A stretch of 64,000 nucleotides of DNA from positions 122,533 through 186,532 of the forward strand of contig NZ_LT962671.1 of the NCBI RefSeq assembly GCF_900199545.1. Direction: 5' to 3'. Under the pieces are notes generated by a model that was not told the origin of the DNA, ran no database searches, and worked only from the letters and a program-made list of their open reading frames with translations. The DNA is from Raoultibacter massiliensis. GTDB taxonomy: Bacteria > Actinomycetota > Coriobacteriia > Coriobacteriales > Eggerthellaceae. The position numbers and the translations under genes were made by a program. Positions within the stretch are counted from its first letter, which is position 1. Each line of letters opens with the position of its first letter. Shown one piece after another: positions 8,113-18,887 of this stretch.

Positions 8113-9951
8113 GTGGCGAGACTATCGGTTGCGCCGAAGGCACGTGCCGATGAGCGCATCGCTGACTACCTGGATAAACATGCCCGCCGCGTGGCGGCGA
8201 CGCCTCCGGGCACCTGCCCTTTGGCTGTGCAGCTATCGCTTCTTCGGGCGAGCGGATCTCAGACGTGCGGCAAGTGCGTCCCCTGCCGCGACGGCATTTC
8301 CCAGCTGACGGCTCTGCTCGAACGGGTAGTTGCCTGCGAGGCCGATGAGAGCGCACTTTCCACTCTGAAGACGCTTGCCGAAATGATCCGCGATGCGTCG
8401 GATTGCGCCATCGGATACGAGGCCGCTTCTTCTGTGCTTGCGGGGCTCGAAGAGTTCGATGGCGAATACCGAAGCCACGTGTTTGATCGGCTGTGCCAAC
8501 AGGGGGTCGGGCAAACCGTTCCGTGCGAGACCCTGTGCCCCGCGCATGTCGACGTTCCCGCCTACATAGCCTTGACGGGAGCGGGCGATTACGCCCAGGC
8601 TGTGAACATGATACGCAAGGACAACCCGTTTCCGACGGCGTGCGCGTACGTGTGCGAGCATCCGTGCGAAGATCGGTGCCGCAGAACGCTTCTTGATGCT
8701 CCGATCAACATTCGCGGCATCAAGAAGTACGCGGTCGAACAGGCGCCGGCCGATACGGTCGACGTGCCGAAGCGAAATGCCGACACCGGTCGCACGGTTG
8801 CGGTCGTAGGCGGCGGCCCGAGCGGCTTGACCTGTGCGTACTACCTTTCCCTCATGGGACATCGCGTGGTTGTGTTCGAGGCGCGCAGGCAGCTTGGAGG
8901 AATGCTGCGTTACGGCATTCCCGCCTACCGGTTTCCGCGCGAGCGCCTCGACGAGGATGTCAGGGGCATCTTGGCCGTCGGCGGCATCGAAGTGCGTTGC
9001 GGCGAAGAGATCGGGGCGAACGAGATGCGCGATCTCGTCGAGGCGTACGACGCGGTCTACGTTGCCGTCGGTGCGCAGACCGGCAAGACTTTGCGGGTCG
9101 ATAACGCCAGGGCCGAAGGCGTCGCGTCGGCGGTCGAACTGCTCGGCGAGATCGGCGATGGGGCATATCCCGATTTCACGGGCAAGCGGGTTGCGGTTGT
9201 CGGTGGCGGCAACGTTGCCATGGACTGCGCGCGCACGGCGGTGCGAGCTGGAGCCGAAGAGGTGTCGGTGGTGTACCGCAGGCGCAAAGACGATATGACG
9301 GCGCTTCCCGCCGAGATCGAAAGCGCCATTGCGGAGGGCGTCGAGATGGTGGTGCTCGAATCGCCAGTGGGCATCGAGGTCGATGGGAGCGGATGCTGCT
9401 CGGCGCTCGTTACGCAGCCGCAGATGATCGGGCCGGTGAAAGACGGAAGGCCCGCCCCCGTCGCGGCCGACAAGCCGCATGGGCGCGTAGAGGCCGATGC
9501 GGTGCTCATGGCCGTGGGGCAGGGCGTTGCAGCCGAGCCGTTTGAAGAATTCGGCATGAAGACCACGTGGGGCTGTTTCGATGCCGACGAGTTTTTACAG
9601 GCCGAAGGACTTGAAGGTGTTTTCGTGGGGGGCGATTGCCAGACCGGGCCGTCGTCGGCGATCCGCGCGATAGGCGCCGGCAAGGTTGCCGCGCGCAATA
9701 TCGACGAATATCTGGGATTCCATCATACGCTCGATTGCGGTATCGAAGCTCCCGTACCTCAGTCCAACGATCGCACGCCCAGGGGCCGTGTGGAAATCGC
9801 CGAGCGTCCGGCTCGCGTTCGCAGGCTCGATTTTCTCGAAGTCGAAGGTTCGATGAGCCTTGAGGAGGTCGAGCAGGAATGCGGCAGATGCCTGCGTTGC
9901 GATCATTTTGGCTGCGGGACGGTTGAAGGAGGAAGGCAACGGTATGAATAA
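8113..9951 (+). CDS. NuoF-type Fe-S / GltD-like FAD-NAD(P) oxidoreductase, formate dehydrogenase partner
   Basis: 612 residues from the GTG at 8113, which has GAGGA four bases upstream; a GTG at 8089 is in frame but has no ribosome site. The N-terminus carries SQTCGKCVPCRDG (C52, C55, C58), the 4Fe-4S site found at the end of NuoF. Next comes the cysteine-rich N-terminal region of GltD-like proteins (PCETLCPAHVDVPAYI, CEHPCEDRCRR), then two Rossmann folds: VAVVGGGPSGLTCAYYL for FAD and VAVVGGGNVAMDCARTA for NAD(P). It ends with a CGRCLRCDHFGC segment. The gene overlaps the start of fdhA by 8 bases, so it likely passes electrons between formate dehydrogenase and NAD(P). No FMN-binding NuoF core is present. 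Confidence 0.85.
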   Translation: MARLSVAPKARADERIADYLDKHARRVAATPPGTCPLAVQLSLLRASGSQTCGKCVPCRDGISQLTALLERVVACEADESALSTLKTLAEMIRDASDCAIGYEAASSVLAGLEEFDGEYRSHVFDRLCQQGVGQTVPCETLCPAHVDVPAYIALTGAGDYAQAVNMIRKDNPFPTACAYVCEHPCEDRCRRTLLDAPINIRGIKKYAVEQAPADTVDVPKRNADTGRTVAVVGGGPSGLTCAYYLSLMGHRVVVFEARRQLGGMLRYGIPAYRFPRERLDEDVRGILAVGGIEVRCGEEIGANEMRDLVEAYDAVYVAVGAQTGKTLRVDNARAEGVASAVELLGEIGDGAYPDFTGKRVAVVGGGNVAMDCARTAVRAGAEEVSVVYRRRKDDMTALPAEIESAIAEGVEMVVLESPVGIEVDGSGCCSALVTQPQMIGPVKDGRPAPVAADKPHGRVEADAVLMAVGQGVAAEPFEEFGMKTTWGCFDADEFLQAEGLEGVFVGGDCQTGPSSAIRAIGAGKVAARNIDEYLGFHHTLDCGIEAPVPQSNDRTPRGRVEIAERPARVRRLDFLEVEGSMSLEEVEQECGRCLRCDHFGCGTVEGGRQRYE

Positions 9952-12658
9952 CGTGACGATAGACGGGATAGGCGTCGAAGTTTTCGAGGGGGCTACCATT
10001 CTCGATGCCGCCGAAGCGGCGGGCGTTCGCATTCCGACGCTCTGCTATCTCAAGGGGCGCAACGCGATCGGCTCGTGCCGCGTATGCGTTGTCGATGTGC
10101 GAGACGAGGATCGGCCTGTTCCCGCGTGTACGACGACTGTGCGGGACGGCATGGTTGTTGTAACGCAGTCGAGGGAACTCACCGGGTATCGCCGCATCGC
10201 CCTCGAGCTGATAGTTGCCGATCTCGAAGCCGAGGCGGCAGACGATCTGTTCGCGGCAAGCAAGGGAGACGAATCCGAGCTCAAAAGGCTCTGCGACGAA
10301 TACGACGTTTCGAAGCCGGCGTTTTCTCCGGTTAGAAAAAGGGAACCCGTGCTCGATGGCAATCCTTTTCTCATCTACGACCCGAACCTCTGCATCGCCT
10401 GCCAGCGGTGCGTGGGCACCTGCAACAACGCGGCGCGCAACCATACGCTGCAAACGCGCAGGCGCGGTGTGCGTACCGTCATCGACGCTCCGTTCGGGAG
10501 CGACTGGAAGCAGAGCGCCTGCGAATCGTGCGGCAACTGCGCCCAGGCGTGTCCTACGGGCGCACTGAAGACCAAACGCCGTGCGAGCTACTATGCCGAC
10601 GATGCGACCAAGGTGCTCACGACGTGCCCTCATTGCGGAGTCGGCTGTCAGCTCAACCTCGTTGTCGAAGACGGCAGGATCGTCGATGCCGAAGGCGCTG
10701 CGGGTCCGTCCAACAAATCGCTTCTGTGCGTGAAGGGAAGGTCGGCAAGCTACGGCTTCGTGGATTCTCCCGATCGCATCCGCACGCCGCTGGTGAAAAA
10801 CGCGCTCACAGGCGAATTCGAAGCCGCCACATGGGACGAGGCGCTCGATCTGGTGGCCCGTCGCCTTGCGGGTTTGCGCGATGGATACGGGGGAGGCTCG
10901 CTTGCGGCGTTCGCTTGCTCGCGGTCGACCAACGAGGATGTCTATCTGTTCCAGAAGATGGCCCGCACGGCGTTTCGAACGAACAACATCGATAACTGCG
11001 CACGTGTTTGACACGCCCCCAGCGTTGCCGGTCTGGCAACAACGTTAGGGTCGGGGGCTATGACGAACTCCATCGACGACATCGCGCAGGAGTCGGATGT
11101 CATCATGCTCGTTGGCTCGAACCCCGAAGAAGCGCATCCGGTATTCGGCATGCAGATCCGCGCCGCGGTCGAGCGGGGCGCCAAGCTCATCGTGGTCGAT
11201 CCGCGCGACATCGGGTTGACAGCGCGTGCCGACATCCATCTCAAGCTCAAGCCCGGTACGAACGTGGCCTTCGCCAACGGCGTGGTGCATGTGCTCATCA
11301 AGGAGGGCTTTGCGGACGAGGCGTTCGTCGAAGAGCGCACCGAAGGTTTCGAGCAGCTTGCCGAGATGGTAAAGGAATATACGCCCGAGCGGGTGGCTGC
11401 GATCTGCAACATCGATCCGCGCGACCTCGTTGCAGCAGCAAGGATGTACGGAAATGCCGACAAGGCGTCGATCGTGTACTGCCTCGGCGTGACCGAGCAT
11501 TCAAGCGGCACCGACGGCGTGATGTCTCTTTCGAACATCGCAATGGTGTCGGGCAAGCTCGGCCGTCCCGGTTGCGGCGTGAACCCGGTGCGCGGGCAGA
11601 ACAACGTGCAGGGCGCATGCGATATGGGCGCGGCGCCGGCTGACTTTCCCGGATATCAGAAGCTCGCGAACCCTGAAGCGATGGCCAAGTTCGAACGGGC
11701 GTGGGGTGTCCGGCTCAGTCATGAGCCAGGGCTTATGGCCACTGAATGCTTCCCGGCGATACTCGATGGCAAGATAAAGGGCATGTTCATCTTCGGCGAA
11801 GATCCGGTGCGCACCGATCCCGATACGAGGCATGTCATCCATGCGCTCGAATCGCTCGAGTTTCTGGTGATTGACGAGCTGTTCATGACCGAGACTGCGA
11901 AGTTCGCCGACGTCGTTTTGCCCGGGCGGAGCTATGCGGAAAAGGAGGGCACGTTCACCAACACCGAGCGCCGCGTTCAGCGCGTGCGCAAGGCGGTTGA
12001 AATCGACGGCGATACGATGCTCGATACCGATATCTTCACCGAGATCATGAATCGCATGGGGTATGCCCAGCCGCACATGAGCGCCGCTGAGATCATGGAC
12101 GAAATCGCCGCGCTCACGACGCCCCCTTACGGAGGCGTGAGCCATGCGCGCCTCGATGGGGACGAGGTTGCCGGTTGCGGATTGCAGTGGCCCTGCCCGA
12201 GCGCAGATCATCCTGGAACGCCGATCCTCCATGTGGGCGAGTTCTCGCGCGGCGCCGGCGCCTATTCGCTTGCGGGGTACCGCGAGCCGACCGAGCCAAC
12301 CGATGAAGATTATCCGTTTATCATGATGACGGGTCGCATCCTGTATCATTACAACGCCTGTGCGATGACGGGACGAGCCGAGGGGCTCAACGAAGTGGCT
12401 GGCAGCTCGTTCATCGAGATGAACGAGCGCGATGCGGCTGAGCTCGGCATCGCTGACGGAGATCGGGTGAAGGTTGCCTCGCGGCGCGGCGAGATAGAGA
12501 CCACAGCGCACGTGTCGGAAAAAACGTCGCCCGGCGAAACGTGGATGCCGTTTCATTTCCAGGATGGGAACAGCAACTGGCTCACGATCGCTGCACTCGA
12601 CACGATATCGAAGACTCCCGAGTACAAGGTGTGCGCGGTGAGGATAGAAAGGGTTTAG
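9944..12658 (+). CDS. fdhA: Formate dehydrogenase alpha subunit, selenocysteine-containing
   Basis: Reading through the TGA at 11009-11011 as selenocysteine gives one 904-residue protein with Sec at position 356, in the context NCARV-U-HAPSVAGL, which is the FdhF active-site motif. The order of domains is a [2Fe-2S] ferredoxin-like domain (CYLKGRNAIGSCRVC), two 4Fe-4S motifs (CIACQRCVGTC and CESCGNCAQAC), a 4Fe-4S site CPHCGVGC, then the molybdenum bis-MGD domains and the C-terminal cofactor-binding domain (MTGRILYHYNACAMTGR). It oxidises formate to CO2 or runs in reverse. AAGGAGGAAGG precedes the ATG. The N-terminal NuoG-like part matches an NAD(P)-linked cytoplasmic enzyme with the preceding gene as partner. 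The gene needs selABCD elsewhere. Confidence 0.93.
11009..11040 (+). promoter_or_regulatory. Bacterial SECIS element directing UGA to selenocysteine
   Basis: Twelve bases after the UGA lies a hairpin with stem GTTGCC (11024-11029) and GGCAAC (11035-11040) and loop GGTCT. The loop sequence and the distance from the UGA closely resemble the fdhF SECIS of Escherichia coli, in which SelB binds a GGUCU loop. The stem is inside the coding sequence, as in all bacterial SECIS elements. Confidence 0.85.
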
Positions 12659-12662
12659 CTAC

Positions 12663-13721
12663 ATGAAGATCAACCACGCGATTCTGCACGTACTCGATTT
12701 CGTATCGTGCGTGAATGTGATGTCGCAGGAGGAACTCGACCTTACAAGCAAGAACGCAAAGCGATACGTTGCGGGGCATGCGAAGCACGCGCTCGGCAAC
12801 CTGGACAACAAGCGCGGCGAGTTTGCGCCCGATAGCATGTTTGCCGAGGAGATCAGAAGCTACTTTCGCGGACAACGCGATTTCGTGGATCTATCCATCC
12901 AGGTGGCGGAATTCGTTGCCGGGGAGCTCGGACGCATGGAGAAGGCCGCCTCGACCGACGTGCTCGTGGTTGATTTCGAAGACGAAACCAAGGCGGCTGT
13001 GGGAGACATGTCCGATGAAGAGATCGACGCGGCATTCGAAGGTCGGGGCAAGCGCTATTTCGCGATGCTGATGCTCGAGAGCCGTCAGGCGTTCATGCAC
13101 GAAGTGGGCCGCGGCGAGAGCGGCGACGTGCGTACTGCGATAGAGCGCCACCATGCCATCCTCCCGAATCCATCGCAGAAGGTGCAGTCTTATGCGCTCG
13201 TCGAATCGGGCTCGCTCAACGTGGCGTTCAGCGACAAGGCGCGCACGATTGCGGGCGAGGAGCGCTGGCTCATCCCCGACGGTCTGCTGCAATGCTCGAT
13301 GGGGCCGTCGGGCAAAGAGGTGTTCAATGCGGTTGCGCGTATCGTCGAGGAGGTAGCCGAGGAATACGGTGCGAACTCGGCGGTCGCCGTCTCGAAGGCG
13401 AAGGCCTACGTTGCCGAAAACGCCCGGGACTCCGACGAGGTGTACCCCGAGGAACTGGGTCGCGAGGTGTTCGAAGACGATGCGCTGCAGAAGCGCTTCG
13501 AAGAGGCGGTGGCCGAAGAGGCCATCCCCGAGCGCGTTGTGGTTGAAAAGGCGGTGGCCGACCGCGTGGCGAAGAACCATAAGATCAGAACCGATACCGG
13601 CATAGAGATCACGTTTCCCGCCGAGTACAGTCAGAGTGCCGAGTTCATCGAGTTCGTCAGCGAGCCGAACGGCCTGATTTCGATCGAACTCAAGAACATC
13701 GGAAGGATCGAGAACCGATAG
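12663..13721 (+). CDS. NdpA/YejK family nucleoid-associated protein
   Basis: 352 residues; it matches the 37-kDa nucleoid-associated protein family over its length: the N-terminal INHAILHVLDF segment, FAEEIRSYFRG, and a C-terminal IEITFPAEY..SAEFIEFV segment followed by LISIELKNI. These proteins bind the nucleoid; their job is not settled, and in Gram-positive bacteria some members occur in mobile or defence contexts. It begins four bases after fdhA stops, with GAAAGGG upstream, so it is probably cotranscribed with the formate dehydrogenase genes; no functional link is evident. Confidence 0.8.
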   Translation: MKINHAILHVLDFVSCVNVMSQEELDLTSKNAKRYVAGHAKHALGNLDNKRGEFAPDSMFAEEIRSYFRGQRDFVDLSIQVAEFVAGELGRMEKAASTDVLVVDFEDETKAAVGDMSDEEIDAAFEGRGKRYFAMLMLESRQAFMHEVGRGESGDVRTAIERHHAILPNPSQKVQSYALVESGSLNVAFSDKARTIAGEERWLIPDGLLQCSMGPSGKEVFNAVARIVEEVAEEYGANSAVAVSKAKAYVAENARDSDEVYPEELGREVFEDDALQKRFEEAVAEEAIPERVVVEKAVADRVAKNHKIRTDTGIEITFPAEYSQSAEFIEFVSEPNGLISIELKNIGRIENR

Positions 13722-13790
13722 CGCAGCCGCCGCTCGGATTTTGCTCTGCTGCCGTTTTCCTGCGGGATTCGGCCGCCTTCGGAAAAGCGA

Positions 13791-13830
13791 GAGCGCCCGC
13801 GCATCCGACCGGATGCGCGGGCGCTCTTTC
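13791..13830 (+). terminator. Strong intrinsic terminator after ndpA-like gene
   Basis: A perfect 16-bp stem (GAGCGCCCGCGCATCC at 13791-13806 and its complement at 13811-13826) with a GACC tetraloop is followed by TTTC. It closes the formate dehydrogenase operon and may also act on the convergent ettA. Confidence 0.85.
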
Positions 13831-13902
13831 GGTGCCAAAGCTTATGCAGCGCGGCGTTGCCGCCCTGCGGCCGCAGTTTGGTTCTCTCTGCGGCGAGAAA
13901 GC

Positions 13903-15582
<1,680 letters not shown>

Positions 15583-15702
15583 GTTGTGTTTCCTGAGTTC
15601 GAGGTTGTTGTTGCTTGGATATTGTCGCATGAGTGGAGTCGGATTTCGAGGTCGTCTTTGCATTGTGCAGTCAAGCTGCGGCCATGGGGTACAATGAATC
15701 GC

Positions 15703-16259
15703 ATGAAAATCGACCGCATGTTCAAAATCATCTACCTGCTCATGAGCCGCGATAAGATGACGGCGAAGGAACTCGCCGAGCACTTCGAGGTGTCGGTACG
15801 CACCATCCACCGCGATATCGATTCGCTCATGCAGGCGGGCATCCCCGTGTATACGAGTCGTGGATCCGAAGGCGGCGTATCGCTTGTGGACGGCTTCGTG
15901 CTTGACAAGGCGGTCCTGTCGAAGGACGAGCAGGCTGAGATTCTCTTCGGGTTGCAGAGCTTGCCGGGATGCGCGACGGGGGAGGACGTCCTCGGAAAAC
16001 TGGGCGTCTTGTTCGGTCGGTCTGGCCCCGATCGTACGAATACGTTTTGCTCGAACTGGTTTTCGAGCCCTTTGCTGCAGCAAGGGTGTACGACGAATTC
16101 GACATCGACTCCATCGAGTCGTCGGATGAGGGCGGGCTTCACGTGCTCACCCGATATCCCGACGGAGAATACCTCTACGATATGCTCGCATCGTTTGGAA
16201 GCGCCGTCGAAGTGGTGCAGCCTGCAGAGGTTCGGGAGAAATTCGAACAAAGGAAGTGA
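15703..16259 (+). pseudogene. WYL/HTH transcriptional regulator with internal deletion and frameshift
   Basis: The 5' part (ATG at 15703) encodes a DeoR/HTH_11 winged helix, MTAKELAEHFEVSVRTIHRD, and the linker of WYL-family regulators up to KLGVLFGRSG near 16025. The 3' part continues in another frame (16040-16259) with the C-terminal WCX region, ARVYDEFDIDSIE...YLYDMLASFGSAVEVVQP. The central WYL domain, about 100 residues in intact relatives, is missing and the two parts are out of frame. The gene is divergent from ettA. An unbroken product would be an HTH fragment with a nonsense tail, so regulation by ligand is lost. Confidence 0.7.
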
Positions 16260-16335
16260 CCCCCTTCCGCATATATGACATACAGCTGTCAGGTATGGTG
16301 CGGGAGAATTGCGGTAAACGCACAAGGAGGTTTCA

Positions 16336-16764
16336 ATGGAATGGATCGAACGGTACAAGCCCGACCAGGAGCCGAGTCTGTCTGATATCGACGCTTTCGT
16401 GGGCACCCCGCTTTGGGGCGAGCTCAATGCGTTTCTTCGGGAGGGCTACCAGGTGGAGCCCGAAGTAAGTTACAGCGGATGCTCGGGGCAGCCGGGTTGG
16501 AACGTGAAATACCGGAAAGCGGGCCGGGCGCTATGCACCCTGTATCCCATGGACGGCTTCTTCATCGCGCTTGTGGTCATCGGTGCAAAAGAATACGACG
16601 AGGCGCTCGATGTTCTCGGCGGATGCACTCCCTATGTGCGGGATCTCTTCGAGCAGACGAAGCCGTTGATGAATCAGCGATGGCTCATGATCCGTGTTAC
16701 CGATGGCGATATTCTCGACGACGTCAAACAGCTCGTTCGGACACGGCGGAAGCCGAAGCGGTAG
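16336..16764 (+). CDS. DUF3788 family protein
   Basis: 142 residues, the full length of DUF3788. Family features seen are the central PGWNVKYRKAGRALCTLYP segment and FFIALVVIGAKE, with a C-terminal RWLMIRVTDGDILDDV stretch. It is a small soluble protein of unknown function. A textbook AAGGAGG lies upstream of the ATG. It stands alone between the broken WYL regulator and the alkyltransferase-like gene. Confidence 0.85.
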   Translation: MEWIERYKPDQEPSLSDIDAFVGTPLWGELNAFLREGYQVEPEVSYSGCSGQPGWNVKYRKAGRALCTLYPMDGFFIALVVIGAKEYDEALDVLGGCTPYVRDLFEQTKPLMNQRWLMIRVTDGDILDDVKQLVRTRRKPKR

Positions 16765-16915
16765 GCGGGCGGCGTGCCTGTCGGGCGTCTGACAATCGGG
16801 CGGGTGTGAACCGGGGGCTCGGCGGTCGAGCCGTGCGCAGCCGAGCGTTTGGCCGTACGGCGAATCACCGACTTCACCCGATCGTGCTACCATATGCCCA
16901 AACGAGGAGGGCCGT

Positions 16916-17335
16916 GTGTTCAAAGAAATCAAAGAGGTTAAAGAAGCCGAAGGCGGCAGGCCTTCAGGTTTGGTCGAAATGGACGAGGTGTTTTTCGAGC
17001 GCGTGTACGAGCAGGTGGCGCGCGTGCCTGCGGGGACGGTCTGCACGTACGGGACCATCGCCGAGCTTGCGGGCTATCCGAGGGCCTCGCGCGAAGTCGG
17101 CTTTGCCATGAGCCGGGCCCTGAGCGAATGGGATCTTCCGTACCATCGCATAGTCAACGCCAAGGGAACCCTTGCGCCCTCATACGCATTCGGCGGCAAG
17201 GACAAGCAGCGGCAGATGCTCGAAGGCGAGGGCGTTACTTTCGTCGATGCGGAAACCATCGACATGAAGAAGCACCGCTGGCCGCCCGAGCCCGACTCGG
17301 GAGAATCGGAGCCCGAGCAGCTTTCGCTGCTATAG
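16916..17335 (+). CDS. Alkyltransferase-like (ATL) DNA-binding protein, MGMT family without active Cys
   Basis: 139 residues. The O6-alkylguanine-DNA alkyltransferase C-terminal domain is clear: VPAGTVCTYGTIAELAGYPRAS and SREVGFAMSRA helix-turn-helix. The active-site motif PCHRV is replaced by PYHRIV, so no alkyl transfer to cysteine is possible. ATL proteins (usually PWHRV) bind alkylated guanine and recruit nucleotide excision repair. The GTG start follows GAGGAGGG. An acidic tail of about 20 residues follows the domain. Confidence 0.85.
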   Translation: MFKEIKEVKEAEGGRPSGLVEMDEVFFERVYEQVARVPAGTVCTYGTIAELAGYPRASREVGFAMSRALSEWDLPYHRIVNAKGTLAPSYAFGGKDKQRQMLEGEGVTFVDAETIDMKKHRWPPEPDSGESEPEQLSLL

Positions 17336-17460
17336 GCAACCCGAGCCCGTCGCTTTCGCTGCGCCTCTGACGAATGGGTTACGGGGAGCGGTTGGCGGCG
17401 ACTGGGCCCGCGTGCCGTGGTACCATGATGCGATTGTACTGCGCAGCCAAGGAGCAAGCT

Positions 17461-18237
17461 TTGCCGATTAGAGTCGATAACGATCCAAACATCAACCGAA
17501 CCGTCATTGACGAAGAACAGCTGAAGAAGATGATGGCGGCGAGCAAGCCGAGCTTTTTCCAGCAGAACAGGTTTCGCATCGTCACGCTGATCCTCATCGC
17601 CGTCAACGTGGCCATGTTCGCAATCGAAGCCGTTCTCGCCGGTTTCAGGGTGAGCATTCCCACGACCGTGCTCGTCGACATGGGCGCCATGTATGCGCCG
17701 CTTATCCAATCGCCTGCCGATCTGTACCGGTTCGTCACGCCGATGTTCCTGCACGTCGATCTGATGCATTTGGCGTTCAACATGGTTGCGCTCTACAGCG
17801 TGGGCGAGGTGCTTGAACGGGTGCTCGGGCGCGGCAATTTCATCCTGCTGTATTTCATCGGCGGCATAACGGGCAACGCGATATCCTATGCCGCAAGCGT
17901 GTTCGTGCCAGGGCAGGCAGCGGTGAGCGCGGGCGCATCGACAAGCGTGTTCGCCCTTTTCGTGGCAGTGGCGCTGCTCGGGTTGCTCCATAAAGGAAAC
18001 CGCCGTTACTTTTCGCAATACAGCAAAAGCATGGTAAGCATCATCGCCATCAACGTCGTGTACACGTTTTTGGTGCCGAGCATCTCCATCAGCGGGCATT
18101 TGGGCGGCGCGCTCGGCGGGCTTATCGCCATGTTCGTGATTCCGAGCAAGAACTTGCGGGTTAACAACATCGTCAGGCTGATCGTGGCCGCGGTGTGGCT
18201 CGGCGCGCTCGGGTGGCTGGTGTTCTCGACGGTGTAG
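17461..18237 (+). CDS. Rhomboid family intramembrane serine protease
   Basis: About 258 residues from the TTG at 17461, chosen because AAGGAG lies six bases before it; ATGs at 17425 and 17428 are in frame but lack a ribosome site. Six to seven hydrophobic segments are visible. The catalytic serine is in AGASTSVFAL and the catalytic histidine in SGHLGGALGG. The HLAFN-type segment before them (HVDLMHLAFNM) is the conserved rhomboid loop. It cuts transmembrane segments of unknown substrates in the plasma membrane. Confidence 0.9.
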   Translation: MPIRVDNDPNINRTVIDEEQLKKMMAASKPSFFQQNRFRIVTLILIAVNVAMFAIEAVLAGFRVSIPTTVLVDMGAMYAPLIQSPADLYRFVTPMFLHVDLMHLAFNMVALYSVGEVLERVLGRGNFILLYFIGGITGNAISYAASVFVPGQAAVSAGASTSVFALFVAVALLGLLHKGNRRYFSQYSKSMVSIIAINVVYTFLVPSISISGHLGGALGGLIAMFVIPSKNLRVNNIVRLIVAAVWLGALGWLVFSTV

Positions 18238-18267
18238 CGCTGCTGTGGATGGCGGCCGCACTGCGCG

Positions 18268-18684
18268 CTACTCCCATTTGGGGCTGACGAACGTATCCAC
18301 CTTCTTGATGAGCGGGTAGCCTATGGCGGCGCCTGCCGCCGCACCGAGTGCGCCTCCGAGCCAATCTCCCGGTGAAGCCGCATCTCCGAAACCGAAAAAC
18401 GCAAACGCCTCGAACCCGACTCCGAAAAATCCCGCACAGACGGCTGCGACGACGCATGCCGAGGCGAGCGGCATGTGCTGCCACAGGGCGTTGACGAGCG
18501 CGATGGCAAGCACCGCGAACCCGAAGACGTTTCCGAAAGGCACCGGCACGCCGAGGTTTGCTCCGAATGCGAGTATGATGGCGGCCCAGGCGAAAACCAG
18601 CACCCAGCGCATAACGGTAAGGGCTTTAGGCCTCCTGTTCGGCATCGGCGTTCTCGCTGCTCTGTTCGACGAATCGTATTCCAT
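18268..18684 (-). CDS. Small membrane protein, function unknown
   Basis: 138 residues with four predicted hydrophobic segments (about residues 25-42, 50-68, 72-95 and 105-127) and a Gly/Ala-rich last helix, DWLGGALGAAAGAAIGY. The last helix resembles the C-terminal segment of VanZ-like proteins, but the rest is too weak to assign. It is convergent with the rhomboid gene, 30 bases away. The start at 18684 has no clear ribosome site; the ATG at residue 14 (MPNRRPKAL) is an alternative. Confidence 0.6.
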   Translation of the reverse strand: MEYDSSNRAARTPMPNRRPKALTVMRWVLVFAWAAIILAFGANLGVPVPFGNVFGFAVLAIALVNALWQHMPLASACVVAAVCAGFFGVGFEAFAFFGFGDAASPGDWLGGALGAAAGAAIGYPLIKKVDTFVSPKWE

Positions 18685-18887
18685 GCTGAAACCCTACCAC
18701 GGGCTTTCGGCATCATTGAGCGCAGGGCGTTCCTGTGCCCGTTTCGTTATGTAATCTAAACGCTTACGTTTCGGCAGCGATACCCGCCCGTGCATTGCGC
18801 CTGCGCCTTTTTTCGCGCACTCTGAGAACATGCACGGCATTCGAACCCTGTCGGCGGGAAACCGCTGCGGCCTTTTGGGAGTGAGCG

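Noticed and set aside
11012..11059. End of a truncated FdhA followed by a separate downstream gene
   Set aside because: The UGA context, SECIS hairpin and unbroken homology support one selenoprotein.
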